64,000 nucleotides of DNA, taken from the NCBI GenBank assembly GCA_052093725.1, contig JBQDHL010000001.1, forward strand, positions 1-64,000, in the 5' to 3' direction. Below are positions 9,125 through 15,787 of this stretch, piece by piece. A program made the position numbers and the translations under genes. The notes below the pieces were generated by a model. It was not told the origin of the DNA, did not search any database, and saw nothing but the letters and a program-made list of their open reading frames with translations. Within the stretch, counting starts at the first letter, position 1. The number at the start of each line of letters is the position of its first letter. The stretch comes from Jeotgalicoccus sp052093725 (GTDB taxonomy: Bacteria > Bacillota > Bacilli > Staphylococcales > Salinicoccaceae).

Positions 9125-9515
9125 TTTTAAACTTGATACAGTACCATCCCTGTCGCTCGCATTTTTAGGAGATGCGGTTTATGCCGTGCATGTCCGCGAG
9201 CATTTAATAAGAAACAAACCCTATTTAAAACCTGATGCGCTGCACAGAGAAGCAAATAAGCTTGTCAGTGCACGTGCACAGGCAGAAGCGCTGCACTTTC
9301 TCCGGAAGTCGGAAATACTGACGGAAGAAGAATGGGATATCGCTAAAAAAGCACGTAATAAATCAAGTGCAACGCGTGCGAAAAATGCTTCAATTAAAGA
9401 GTACCGGGATGCATCGGGTCTGGAAGCGCTCGTCGGGCATCTCGCATTAACGGATAATGAAAAACGGATTGCAGAGTTGATGGCTCAAATTATTAAGAAC
9501 GGGAGTGAAGCATAA
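9117..9515 (+). CDS. mrnC: Mini-ribonuclease III
   Basis: 132 residues. A dsRNA-cleaving RNase III catalytic domain without the double-strand RNA-binding domain, involved in 23S rRNA maturation in Firmicutes. The N-terminal FLGDAVYAVHVREHL matches the acidic catalytic signature of the family. It overlaps cysS by 8 nt and ends at the first base of rlmB. Confidence 0.93.
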   Translation: MDNFKLDTVPSLSLAFLGDAVYAVHVREHLIRNKPYLKPDALHREANKLVSARAQAEALHFLRKSEILTEEEWDIAKKARNKSSATRAKNASIKEYRDASGLEALVGHLALTDNEKRIAELMAQIIKNGSEA

Positions 9516-10260
9516 TGGAGAGTTCAGTTATAGCAGGCCGCCACGCGGTGAAAGAACTGCTGCGTTCGGGCAGTGATATTAATAAAATTTATATGCAGGA
9601 TACTGTAAACAAAAGTCAGTTGAAAGAAATCTTGGATTTAGCGAAAGAAAAACGCGTTGTCGTGTCAGCGGTGCCGAAAAGTAAGCTGGATGGTATGACG
9701 GATGAACGCCACCAGGGTATCGCAGCAATGGTCAGTGCACATGAATATATGCCGCTTGAAGAGCTGCTTGAAAATATTAAGGATAAAGATGCCAATGTTA
9801 TTATCCTGGATGGTCTGGAAGACCCGCATAACCTCGGTTCTATTTTAAGGACGTGTGATGCAGTCGGATTCGATGCAGTCATTATTCCAAAACGCCGTTC
9901 NNNNNNNNNNTGACGGATACAGTCGCTAAAACATCTACCGGTGCTATAGAATATGTACCGGTTGTTAGAGTGACGAACATTAACCAGACAATCGATAAGC
10001 TGAAGGATCACAACTTCTGGGTTATCGGCAGCGACGGTTCCGGTACGCTTGATTACCGCGAGATGAACGCGAAATCAGGCAGCACTGCTCTCGTTGTCGG
10101 CAGTGAAGGCGAAGGTATCAGCAAAAAGACATTGGAAAAATGCGACTTCATGGTTAAAATTCCAATGGCAGGTGAAATTACGAGTTTGAATGCTTCGGTT
10201 TCAGCAGCGCTGCTGATGTACGAAGTGTATCGCCAGCAGAATCCGCTTGGACGTGAGTGA
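9515..10260 (+). CDS. rlmB: 23S rRNA 2'-O-methyltransferase, RlmB/TrmH type (contains assembly gap)
   Basis: SPOUT-family methyltransferase. The N-terminal substrate-binding domain (SSVIAGRHAVKELL) precedes the gap. The knot motifs are LEDPHNLGSILRT before it and VVGSEGEG and IPMAGEITSLNASVSAALL after it. Ten N (9901-9910) interrupt the gene, and the two halves lie in different frames as written. The 5' part ends in PKRR plus TC (Ser) and the 3' part resumes with TG ACG (Leu-Thr). Family members read about RRS-x-G-LT here, so 8 nt are missing rather than 10. That would restore one frame and a 247-residue protein. It is best treated as an intact gene with a sequencing gap. Confidence 0.9.
9901..9910. 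other. Assembly gap (10 N) inside rlmB
   Basis: Ten undefined bases. Frame analysis across rlmB requires a true length of 2 modulo 3. Alignment with the expected Ser-x-Gly-Leu suggests 8 nt. Confidence 0.95.
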
Positions 10261-10787
10261 TTATGCGTAAAAAAAGACGTTTGCTCGTTGTCGACGGCTA
10301 CAATTTAATCGGCGCGAACTCAAGATTATTCGCAGAGTCTAAAATTTCACTCCAGCTCGCAAGGGAAGAAGTACTGAAAAGACTGAGTGAGTACCAGTCG
10401 CTTCAAAGCTATGAAATTATCTGCGTGTTTGATGCGTATGAAGTGAAAAGCCAGGAAGCAGTTATCGATTATTACGGCATCACAGTGATTTATACGAAAG
10501 AGAAAGAGACGGCGGACGAATATATAGAACGTTTTGTTTACGATAATTACCACCCGCATCTGTGCGACATCAGTGTCGTTACGAGTGACCTGACAGAACA
10601 GAATGCGATATTTGCATACGGTGCCTACCGGATTCCTTCGCGGGAGATGTGGATGGATCTGGCAGATGCCGATAAAAATATCAGTGCTCATATTGAGACG
10701 ATAAATGAAAAACTGCCGAGGACAAAACTGGATATCAGTGAAGAAGTGCTCGCAAAAATGGAAAAACTGAGACGCGGTGAAAACTGA
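10257..10787 (+). CDS. rae1: Ribosome-associated NYN/PIN-like endoribonuclease (YacP/Rae1)
   Basis: 176 residues. Rae1 of Bacillus subtilis cleaves mRNA in the ribosomal A site. The N-terminal LLVVDGYNLIGA carries the conserved catalytic Asp. VFDAYEVK and VVTSDLTEQ supply the other acidic positions of the NYN fold. The start is GTG at 10257 (4-nt overlap with rlmB) or ATG at 10263. Function is by family homology. Confidence 0.9.
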   Translation: MIMRKKRRLLVVDGYNLIGANSRLFAESKISLQLAREEVLKRLSEYQSLQSYEIICVFDAYEVKSQEAVIDYYGITVIYTKEKETADEYIERFVYDNYHPHLCDISVVTSDLTEQNAIFAYGAYRIPSREMWMDLADADKNISAHIETINEKLPRTKLDISEEVLAKMEKLRRGEN

Positions 10788-10791
10788 CGCC

Positions 10792-10820
10792 TTGAACACC
10801 CGCTTGTAACCTCATATATT
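10792..10820 (+). promoter_or_regulatory. Sigma-A-type promoter of sigH
   Basis: TTGAAC (10792-10797), 17-nt spacer, TATATT (10815-10820), 28 nt upstream of the sigH start. Confidence 0.65.
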
Positions 10821-10848
10821 AGAAGCAATATAACAAGGGGATGAGCGG

Positions 10849-11499
10849 ATGTATTCAGTAAAATCATTTTACATTTATGTTAGCGAGCGGCCGGATGATT
10901 ACGGAAACGATGAAGCGAAACTGGATGCTTGTGCACTGCAGGTGAAAGATGGAAATTTTGCGAAATTTGATGAGATTGACCGGGAACTCCGGCCGATTGT
11001 CAGAAGAATGACATTCAAATACGATATGAACGAATACGACCGTGAAGATTTAGTCCAGGAAATGCTTTTAAATGCATTGATCTTATGCTTGAGATTTGAT
11101 TATTCAAAAGGACATTATGGACGTTATGCACTTCGTTCGATCAGACTGAAAATGTACAGTTATATTAATAATTTCAGCGCCTCCCGTCAGATTGAGATCT
11201 GTCCGGAAGAGATTTATATGCTGGAGCCGAGTCATGCGCTGACGCACATTATATTAAAAGAAGTGCAGGAAGAGTATGTCGGGGCAGTCGGCAATTTATC
11301 GAATTTTGAAAAGCGGGTCTTAAAATTATTTATGAACGACTGCACTTTTGACGAGATAGGGAGTATCTTTAATAAGGAATCAGAGGCGATAATTAATACG
11401 CTTTACAGGATTAAATTCAAGTTCAGCTCGGTTGAAGATTTACACGCTGTTATTGACAATGACGGCTTAAACCGATATAGTATACTAGAATTGAAATGA
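10849..11499 (+). CDS. sigH: Sigma-70 family factor, SigH-like
   Basis: 216 residues. Region 2 is visible as YDREDLVQEMLLNAL and region 4 as LSNFEKRVLKLFMNDCTFDEIGSIF. Staphylococcal SigH sits in this position (between yacP and rpmG-secE-nusG) and controls competence genes; Bacillus SigH controls early sporulation. The protein diverges from Bacillus SigH as in staphylococci, so a competence-type role is inferred from synteny only. RBS AAGGGGATG lies before the ATG. Confidence 0.85.
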   Translation: MYSVKSFYIYVSERPDDYGNDEAKLDACALQVKDGNFAKFDEIDRELRPIVRRMTFKYDMNEYDREDLVQEMLLNALILCLRFDYSKGHYGRYALRSIRLKMYSYINNFSASRQIEICPEEIYMLEPSHALTHIILKEVQEEYVGAVGNLSNFEKRVLKLFMNDCTFDEIGSIFNKESEAIINTLYRIKFKFSSVEDLHAVIDNDGLNRYSILELK

Positions 11500-11509
11500 G
11501 GATTTTAAG

Positions 11510-11647
11510 ATGAAAATTGCTCTTATATGCAGTGACTGCGGCTCGCGTAATTATTCATTGAACAAGCCGGTTCACAACGAAAGACTCGTCAGAAAAAAAC
11601 ATTGTCCAAAATGCAATAAGCATACAACGCATAAAAGTTCTATATAG
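11510..11647 (+). CDS. rpmG: 50S ribosomal protein L33 (zinc-binding form)
   Basis: 45 residues. Two CxxC pairs (Cys7/Cys10 and Cys32/Cys35) mark the zinc-binding C+ form of L33. ATG follows GAGGATTTTAAG. It sits 10 nt after sigH and just before secE, the usual rpmG-secE-nusG order. Confidence 0.93.
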   Translation: MKIALICSDCGSRNYSLNKPVHNERLVRKKHCPKCNKHTTHKSSI

Positions 11648-11664
11648 TTCAGGGGGAACGGTTG

Positions 11665-11841
11665 ATGAATAATAATAAAAACTTCTTCCAAAATGTAGTT
11701 AGCGAGATGAAGAAAGTCAGCTGGCCAACAGGACAGGAAGTAGTCCGCTATACGACGACAGTAGTACTTACTGTAGTATTTTTCTTAGCATTTTTCTACG
11801 TGTTGGATATTGGTATTACAGCATTAATTGATTTTATGTAA
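11665..11841 (+). CDS. secE: Preprotein translocase subunit SecE
   Basis: 58 residues. A short amphipathic segment (VVSEMKKVSWP, with the conserved KKVxWP) is followed by one transmembrane helix from about 32 to 56. It is the single-span SecE type of Gram-positives, the clamp of the SecYEG channel. RBS AGGGGGAACG. Confidence 0.95.
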   Translation: MNNNKNFFQNVVSEMKKVSWPTGQEVVRYTTTVVLTVVFFLAFFYVLDIGITALIDFM

Positions 11842-11859
11842 ATTTAAAGGAGCGGTAAA

Positions 11860-12399
11860 ATGTCTCTAGACAAGCATTGGTATGCAGTACATACCTATTC
11901 AGGCTATGAAAACAAAGTAAAGGCAAACTTAGAGGCGCGCCTAGAGTCGATGAATATGCAGGATTTAATTTTCCGCGTAGTCATCCCTGAAGAAGAAGAA
12001 ACAACGATTAAAGACGGGAAAAAGAAAACGGCAATGAAGAAAACATTTCCGGGATATGTACTCGTTGAATTAGTAATGACAGATGAATCATGGTACGTTG
12101 TCCGCAACACGCCGGGTGTTACAGGGTTTGTCGGCTCACAGGGAGCGGGCAGCAAGCCGAACCCGCTGCTGCCGGATGAAGTTAAATTTATCCTGCGCCA
12201 GATGGGTATGTCAGAAAAAATTGTTGATGTTGAAGTCGCTGTCGGCGAATCAATCAATATTATCGCAGGTCCATTCAATAACCAGAGCGGTGTAATTGAA
12301 TCAATCGATGAGGAACGTTACAAGCTTACGGTACTCGTTGAGATGTTCGGTCGCGAAACGCCGGTCGAAGTTGAATTCGACCAAATCGAAAAACTTTAA
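11860..12399 (+). CDS. nusG: Transcription termination/antitermination factor NusG
   Basis: 179 residues with the NGN domain (WYAVHTYSGYENKVKANLE at 7-25), the FPGYVLVE motif, and a C-terminal KOW domain (GPFNNQSGVIESID). Preceded by AAAGGAGCGG. Last gene of the secE-nusG unit. Confidence 0.96.
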   Translation: MSLDKHWYAVHTYSGYENKVKANLEARLESMNMQDLIFRVVIPEEEETTIKDGKKKTAMKKTFPGYVLVELVMTDESWYVVRNTPGVTGFVGSQGAGSKPNPLLPDEVKFILRQMGMSEKIVDVEVAVGESINIIAGPFNNQSGVIESIDEERYKLTVLVEMFGRETPVEVEFDQIEKL

Positions 12400-12407
12400 T
12401 TCTTTTA

Positions 12408-12437
12408 TTGAAAAATGTAACTAATATGTGCTATACT
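12408..12437 (+). promoter_or_regulatory. Promoter of rplK-rplA
   Basis: TTGAAA (12408-12413), 18-nt spacer, TATACT (12432-12437) with TG just upstream of the -10 (TGTGC). Confidence 0.7.
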
Positions 12438-12440
12438 TTC

Positions 12441-12462
12441 ATGGTCGCAAATTTGCGGCCAT
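12441..12462 (+). terminator. Hairpin between nusG and rplK
   Basis: ATGGTCGCAAA (12441-12451) and TTTGCGGCCAT (12452-12462) are complementary with one G-U, followed by CTTTATTT. It probably terminates upstream secE-nusG transcription. The rplK promoter lies immediately 5' of it, so transcripts from that promoter would start within the 5' arm and escape it. Confidence 0.6.
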
Positions 12463-12488
12463 CTTTATTTATGTATACAGATGAAGAG

Positions 12489-12521
12489 TGGGAGGATGAA
12501 ATCTAATCATCCTGTGACCAC
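12489..12521 (+). promoter_or_regulatory. Putative L1-binding leader hairpin upstream of rplK
   Basis: Outer stem GTGG (12489-12492)/CCAC (12518-12521), inner stem AGGATGA (12493 onward)/TCATCCT, with an asymmetric internal loop containing GTGA on the 3' side. The outer elements and GTGGGAGG start recur in front of rplA. This is the arrangement expected for autogenous control by ribosomal protein L1. Confidence 0.6.
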
Positions 12522-12548
12522 ATCACGATTATGAGGAGGTGCAACATC

Positions 12549-12974
12549 GTGGCTAAAAAAGTTATTAATGTTGTGAAATTGCAGATTCCTGCAGGCAAGG
12601 CGAACCCGGCACCACCGGTAGGTCCAGCACTAGGTCAAGCAGGCGTAAACATCATGGGATTCTGTAAAGAATTCAACGCACGTACACAAGAGCAGGCAGG
12701 TCTAATTATTCCTGTTGAGATCTCTGTATTTGAAGATCGCTCATTCACTTTTATTACAAAAACTCCACCAGCAGCTGTTCTTCTTAAGAAAGCGGCTAAC
12801 ACTGAGAAGGGTTCTGGCGAACCTAACAAAAACAAGGTGGCAACTGTTACAGCGGCACAAGTTCGTGAAATCGCTGAAACAAAAATGGAAGATTTAAATG
12901 CAGCATCAGTAGACGCAGCAGTAAGAATGGTAGAAGGTACAGCTAGAAGCATGGGCTTCTCTGTCGAAAAATAA
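12549..12974 (+). CDS. rplK: 50S ribosomal protein L11
   Basis: 141 residues, the usual length. GTG at 12549 is chosen over the in-frame ATG at 12531 because the latter lies inside the Shine-Dalgarno GAGGAGGTG, and because L11 begins MAKKVI. PPVGPALGQAGVNIMGFCKEFNA is strongly conserved (position range about 22-44). Confidence 0.97.
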   Translation: MAKKVINVVKLQIPAGKANPAPPVGPALGQAGVNIMGFCKEFNARTQEQAGLIIPVEISVFEDRSFTFITKTPPAAVLLKKAANTEKGSGEPNKNKVATVTAAQVREIAETKMEDLNAASVDAAVRMVEGTARSMGFSVEK

Positions 12975-12993
12975 ATTAAGTATTAATACGGTC

Positions 12994-13021
12994 GTGGGAG
13001 GATTAACCCCGCTATAACCAC
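12994..13021 (+). promoter_or_regulatory. Putative second L1-binding hairpin, between rplK and rplA
   Basis: GTGGGAGGATT (from 12994) and CCGCTATAACCAC (to 13021) form a GTGG/CCAC outer stem with an asymmetric GCTATAA internal loop, the same layout as the hairpin before rplK. It precedes the rplA RBS (AAGGAGG). Confidence 0.55.
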
Positions 13022-13035
13022 AAGGAGGAATATAT

Positions 13036-13734
13036 ATGGCTAAGAGAGGTAAAAAGTATCAAGCTGCTCTAGAAAAGTTTGATCATAACTCTACATTCTC
13101 AATTGAAGAAGCAATTAAACTTGCTAAAGAAACGCATGTTGCCAACTTTGATGCTTCAGTTGAAGTAGCATTCCGTCTAGGTATTGATACGCGTAAAAAT
13201 GATCAGCAGATCCGTGGAGCATTAGTATTGCCACATGGTACTGGTAAGTCACAACGTGTATTAGTATTTGCTAAAGGCGAAAAAGCTAAAGAAGCAGAAG
13301 CAGCTGGCGCAGATTTCGTAGGCGAAGCAGAACTAGCACAAAAAATTAGTGGTGGATGGTTTGATTTCGATGTAATCGTTGCAACACCGGACATGATGGG
13401 CGAAGTTGGTAAATTAGGACGCGTACTTGGACCTAAAGGACTAATGCCAAACCCTAAAACTGGTACAGTAACGATGGACGTAACGAAAGCAGTTAAAGAA
13501 ATCAAAGCTGGTAAAGTTGAATACCGCGCTGAAAAAGCTGGTATTATTCATGTTGGAATCGGTAAAGTTTCATTTACTGAAGAACAGCTTGTAGAAAACT
13601 TTAAAGCAATTCACGATGCGCTTGAAAAAGCTAAACCTGCATCATCTAAAGGTGTTTACTTCAAATCAGTTACAGTATCAAGCACGATGGGTCCTGGAAT
13701 CACGGTTGATCCAAGCGTAGTAAGAACTGTATAA
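13036..13734 (+). CDS. rplA: 50S ribosomal protein L1
   Basis: 232 residues. Matches L1 throughout, including the signature around GKVGKLGRVLGPKGLMPNPK and the C-terminal TMGPGITVD. Forms the ribosomal L1 stalk; likely also the repressor acting on the two flanking hairpins. Confidence 0.97.
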   Translation: MAKRGKKYQAALEKFDHNSTFSIEEAIKLAKETHVANFDASVEVAFRLGIDTRKNDQQIRGALVLPHGTGKSQRVLVFAKGEKAKEAEAAGADFVGEAELAQKISGGWFDFDVIVATPDMMGEVGKLGRVLGPKGLMPNPKTGTVTMDVTKAVKEIKAGKVEYRAEKAGIIHVGIGKVSFTEEQLVENFKAIHDALEKAKPASSKGVYFKSVTVSSTMGPGITVDPSVVRTV

Positions 13735-13747
13735 AACAAAATAAATA

Positions 13748-13785
13748 TTGACAAGTGTAGATATATCAGTTATATTTACACTTGT
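13748..13785 (+). promoter_or_regulatory. Promoter of rplJ-rplL overlapped by a 9-bp inverted repeat
   Basis: TTGACA (13748-13753), 17-nt spacer, TATATT (13771-13776): close to consensus. ACAAGTGTA (13751-13759) and TACACTTGT (13777-13785) are exact inverted copies. One arm covers the -35 3' half and the other follows the -10, the geometry of an operator. No T-tract follows, so it is not a usual terminator. Confidence 0.7.
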
Positions 13786-13789
13786 AAAT

Positions 13790-13925
13790 TTAAAGATTAC
13801 CTAAGACAGCAGGAGCTGATTATATCAGCTTAATAACTATCCTGCCGAGGCAAATAAAAATGACTTGAATGATATTCTTATAAATTCAAGCACTTTTTGC
13901 CGCTGGTAAAAGGTGCTTTTTTATT
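13790..13925 (+). promoter_or_regulatory. Ribosomal protein L10 leader RNA with attenuator
   Basis: ACCTAAGACAGCAGG near 13799 and CCTGCCGAGG near 13851 form the kinked L10-binding stem, with an internal AGCTGAT/ATCAGCT hairpin. CTTGAAT (13864-13870) can pair with ATTCAAG (13884-13890). A terminator follows: AGCACTTTTT (13889-13898) with AAAAGGTGCT (13908-13917) then a T-run. The ATTCAAG pairing overlaps the terminator's first bases, giving a plausible switch. This matches the known Firmicute L10 leader controlling rplJ-rplL. Confidence 0.85.
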
Positions 13926-13956
13926 TGCACCAAAAAATTAATGGAGGTGTAACTAC

Positions 13957-14463
13957 ATGTCAAACGTGATTGAACAAAAACAACAGCACGTTGAAGTGAT
14001 TTCGGAACAGCTTAAAAACTCTGTATCTACTGTATTGGTAGACTACCGTGGTTTAAAAGTTTCTGAAGTAACTGAACTACGTAAGCAATTACGTGATGCT
14101 GGAATTGAATTCAAAGTTTACAAAAACACGATGGTTCGCCGTGCTGCGGAATCACAAGGCTTATCTGAGCTTAACGAATTCCTAGCTGGTCCAAGTGCAA
14201 TCGCATTTTCTAACGAAGATGTTATCGCGCCTGCTAAAATCATCCACGAATTCTCTAAAAAACACGAAGCTTTAGAAATTAAAGCGGGCGTTATCGAAGG
14301 TAGTTTCGTACCGGCAGAAGATGTTAAAGCAATTGCATCTCTACCATCAAGAGACGGGTTACTTTCTATGCTGTTATCAGTATTACAAGCACCAGTACGC
14401 AACTTCGCTTATGCGGTTAAAGCTATCGGTGAAGAAAAAGAACAAGAAAACGGCGAAGCTTAA
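13957..14463 (+). CDS. rplJ: 50S ribosomal protein L10
   Basis: 168 residues. N-terminal VDYRGLKVSEVTELRKQLR and EFKVYKNTMVRRA are typical. Stalk base protein that binds L12 dimers through its C-terminal helix. RBS GGAGGTG. Confidence 0.96.
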   Translation: MSNVIEQKQQHVEVISEQLKNSVSTVLVDYRGLKVSEVTELRKQLRDAGIEFKVYKNTMVRRAAESQGLSELNEFLAGPSAIAFSNEDVIAPAKIIHEFSKKHEALEIKAGVIEGSFVPAEDVKAIASLPSRDGLLSMLLSVLQAPVRNFAYAVKAIGEEKEQENGEA

Positions 14464-14510
14464 ATTTTAAGTACGCTTAAAAACAACTAAAAAAATGGAG
14501 GAATATTATT

Positions 14511-14876
14511 ATGGCTAACAATGAACAAATCATTGAAAGTATTAAAGAAATGTCAGTTTTAGAGTTAAACGACTTAGTAAAAGCGATTGAAGAAGAATTT
14601 GGCGTAACAGCTGCTGCTCCTGTAGCTGCTGCAGGTGGCGGAGAAGCTGCTGCTGCTGAAGAACAAACTGAATTTGATGTAGAACTTACATCTGCAGGTT
14701 CATCTAAGATTAAAGTAATCAAAGTAGTTCGCGAAGCTACTGGTCTTGGTCTTAAAGATGCTAAAGGTTTAGTTGACGACGCTCCTAAAGTTGTTAAAGA
14801 AGGTCTTTCTAAAGAAGACGCTGAAGCACTTAAAGCTCAACTTGAAGAAGTTGGCGCTGGCGTAGAAATTAAGTAG
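14511..14876 (+). CDS. rplL: 50S ribosomal protein L7/L12
   Basis: 121 residues. N-terminal dimerisation segment, Ala/Gly/Glu-rich hinge (about 36-54), and C-terminal domain with KVIKVVREATGLGLKDAKGLVD. Factor-recruiting stalk protein. RBS GGAGGAA. A strong terminator follows. Confidence 0.97.
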   Translation: MANNEQIIESIKEMSVLELNDLVKAIEEEFGVTAAAPVAAAGGGEAAAAEEQTEFDVELTSAGSSKIKVIKVVREATGLGLKDAKGLVDDAPKVVKEGLSKEDAEALKAQLEEVGAGVEIK

Positions 14877-14894
14877 TCTAAATAATTTTGACAC

Positions 14895-14944
14895 AAAAAG
14901 TTCCCGTAAACATAAGTTTATTGGGGACTTTTTTAGTTACTTTT
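14895..14944 (+). terminator. Terminator after rplL
   Basis: AAAAAGTTCCC (14895-14905) pairs with GGGGACTTTTT (from 14933) with one G-U, followed by a T-run. Confidence 0.8.
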
Positions 14945-14963
14945 ACCGATTGGGGGAGATTTC

Positions 14964-15551
14964 ATGTCTCACTATTTCACTACAGATAATACACCGCATG
15001 AATTCAGCGAAATAAAGTTCAGTTTCAACGATCATGTTTACCGTTTTAAGACAGATCGCGGCGTATTTTCCAGAAATCAGATCGATTACGGTACAGAGGT
15101 ATTAATCAGAACTGTGCTTGCGGAATTTAAAGGTGCCGGTAAGTTTATAGATATGGGCTCAGGATATGGTCCGATTGGTACCGTACTTGGAAGAGAACTT
15201 GGATTAAGCCCGATAATGGTCGAAGTTAATGATGATGCCGTGCAATTGTCAATTGAAAATACACGCCGGGAAAAAGTGAATGCCGACGTGCTCGACCGGG
15301 ATAGTTATAATGATATGCCGTTCAATGTGCCGCTTTATGTTACGAATCCGCCGTTCAGAGCGGGAAAAGATACAGTTCTCGATATGCTGAATGATGGTTT
15401 CAAACGCCTTGAAAAAGAGGGTGAATTTTATATGGTTGTGCAGAAAAAACAGGGCATGGCGTCTTATAAAAAACATTTGAAATCACTGTTTGGAAATGTT
15501 GAAATTGCATCAAAAGATAAAGGGTATTACATCTTAAAAAGCACTAAATAA
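14964..15551 (+). CDS. Class I SAM-dependent methyltransferase, RsmC/YbxB type
   Basis: 195 residues. SAM-binding motif FIDMGSGYGPIG (about 57-68), acidic strand-2 residue in VEVNDDA, and catalytic NPPF in YVTNPPFRAG, a signature of N6/N2 purine methyltransferases such as RsmC/RsmD. The gene lies between rplL and rpoB in Bacillus and Staphylococcus as well (ybxB). rRNA guanine N2-methylation is likely by family, the exact site unproven. Confidence 0.88.
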   Translation: MSHYFTTDNTPHEFSEIKFSFNDHVYRFKTDRGVFSRNQIDYGTEVLIRTVLAEFKGAGKFIDMGSGYGPIGTVLGRELGLSPIMVEVNDDAVQLSIENTRREKVNADVLDRDSYNDMPFNVPLYVTNPPFRAGKDTVLDMLNDGFKRLEKEGEFYMVVQKKQGMASYKKHLKSLFGNVEIASKDKGYYILKSTK

Positions 15552-15570
15552 AAGAAATTATATATTTGAC

Positions 15571-15720
15571 TTGACAAATTGTATATGTTATTCTTGTAGA
15601 ATGTTAAATTAATATCAATAAGTATGTACTTTTCTGTGCAGCTGTTGAATGGCGCATTTTAAACGAGTGTCCAGTTTAATAGGAAATGGAGTTGAATACG
15701 ATTCCGTTTTCTTTTTGTCT
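15571..15720 (+). promoter_or_regulatory. rpoB leader with promoter-like element and attenuator-like hairpin
   Basis: TTGACA (15571-15576) is followed by TAGAAT (15597-15602), but the 20-nt spacing is too long for a normal promoter, so this is tentative. A 12-bp hairpin with several G-U pairs follows (15682-15693 with 15700-15711, loop GAATAC) and runs into a pyrimidine-rich T-tract. It resembles an attenuator between the L12 region and rpoB. Confidence 0.45.
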
Positions 15721-15787
15721 TTTGAACTGTTCCGCACTTAAATGCCCGTTATAGTTTACGCAAATATTATTAGGGGTGAATCTGTCG

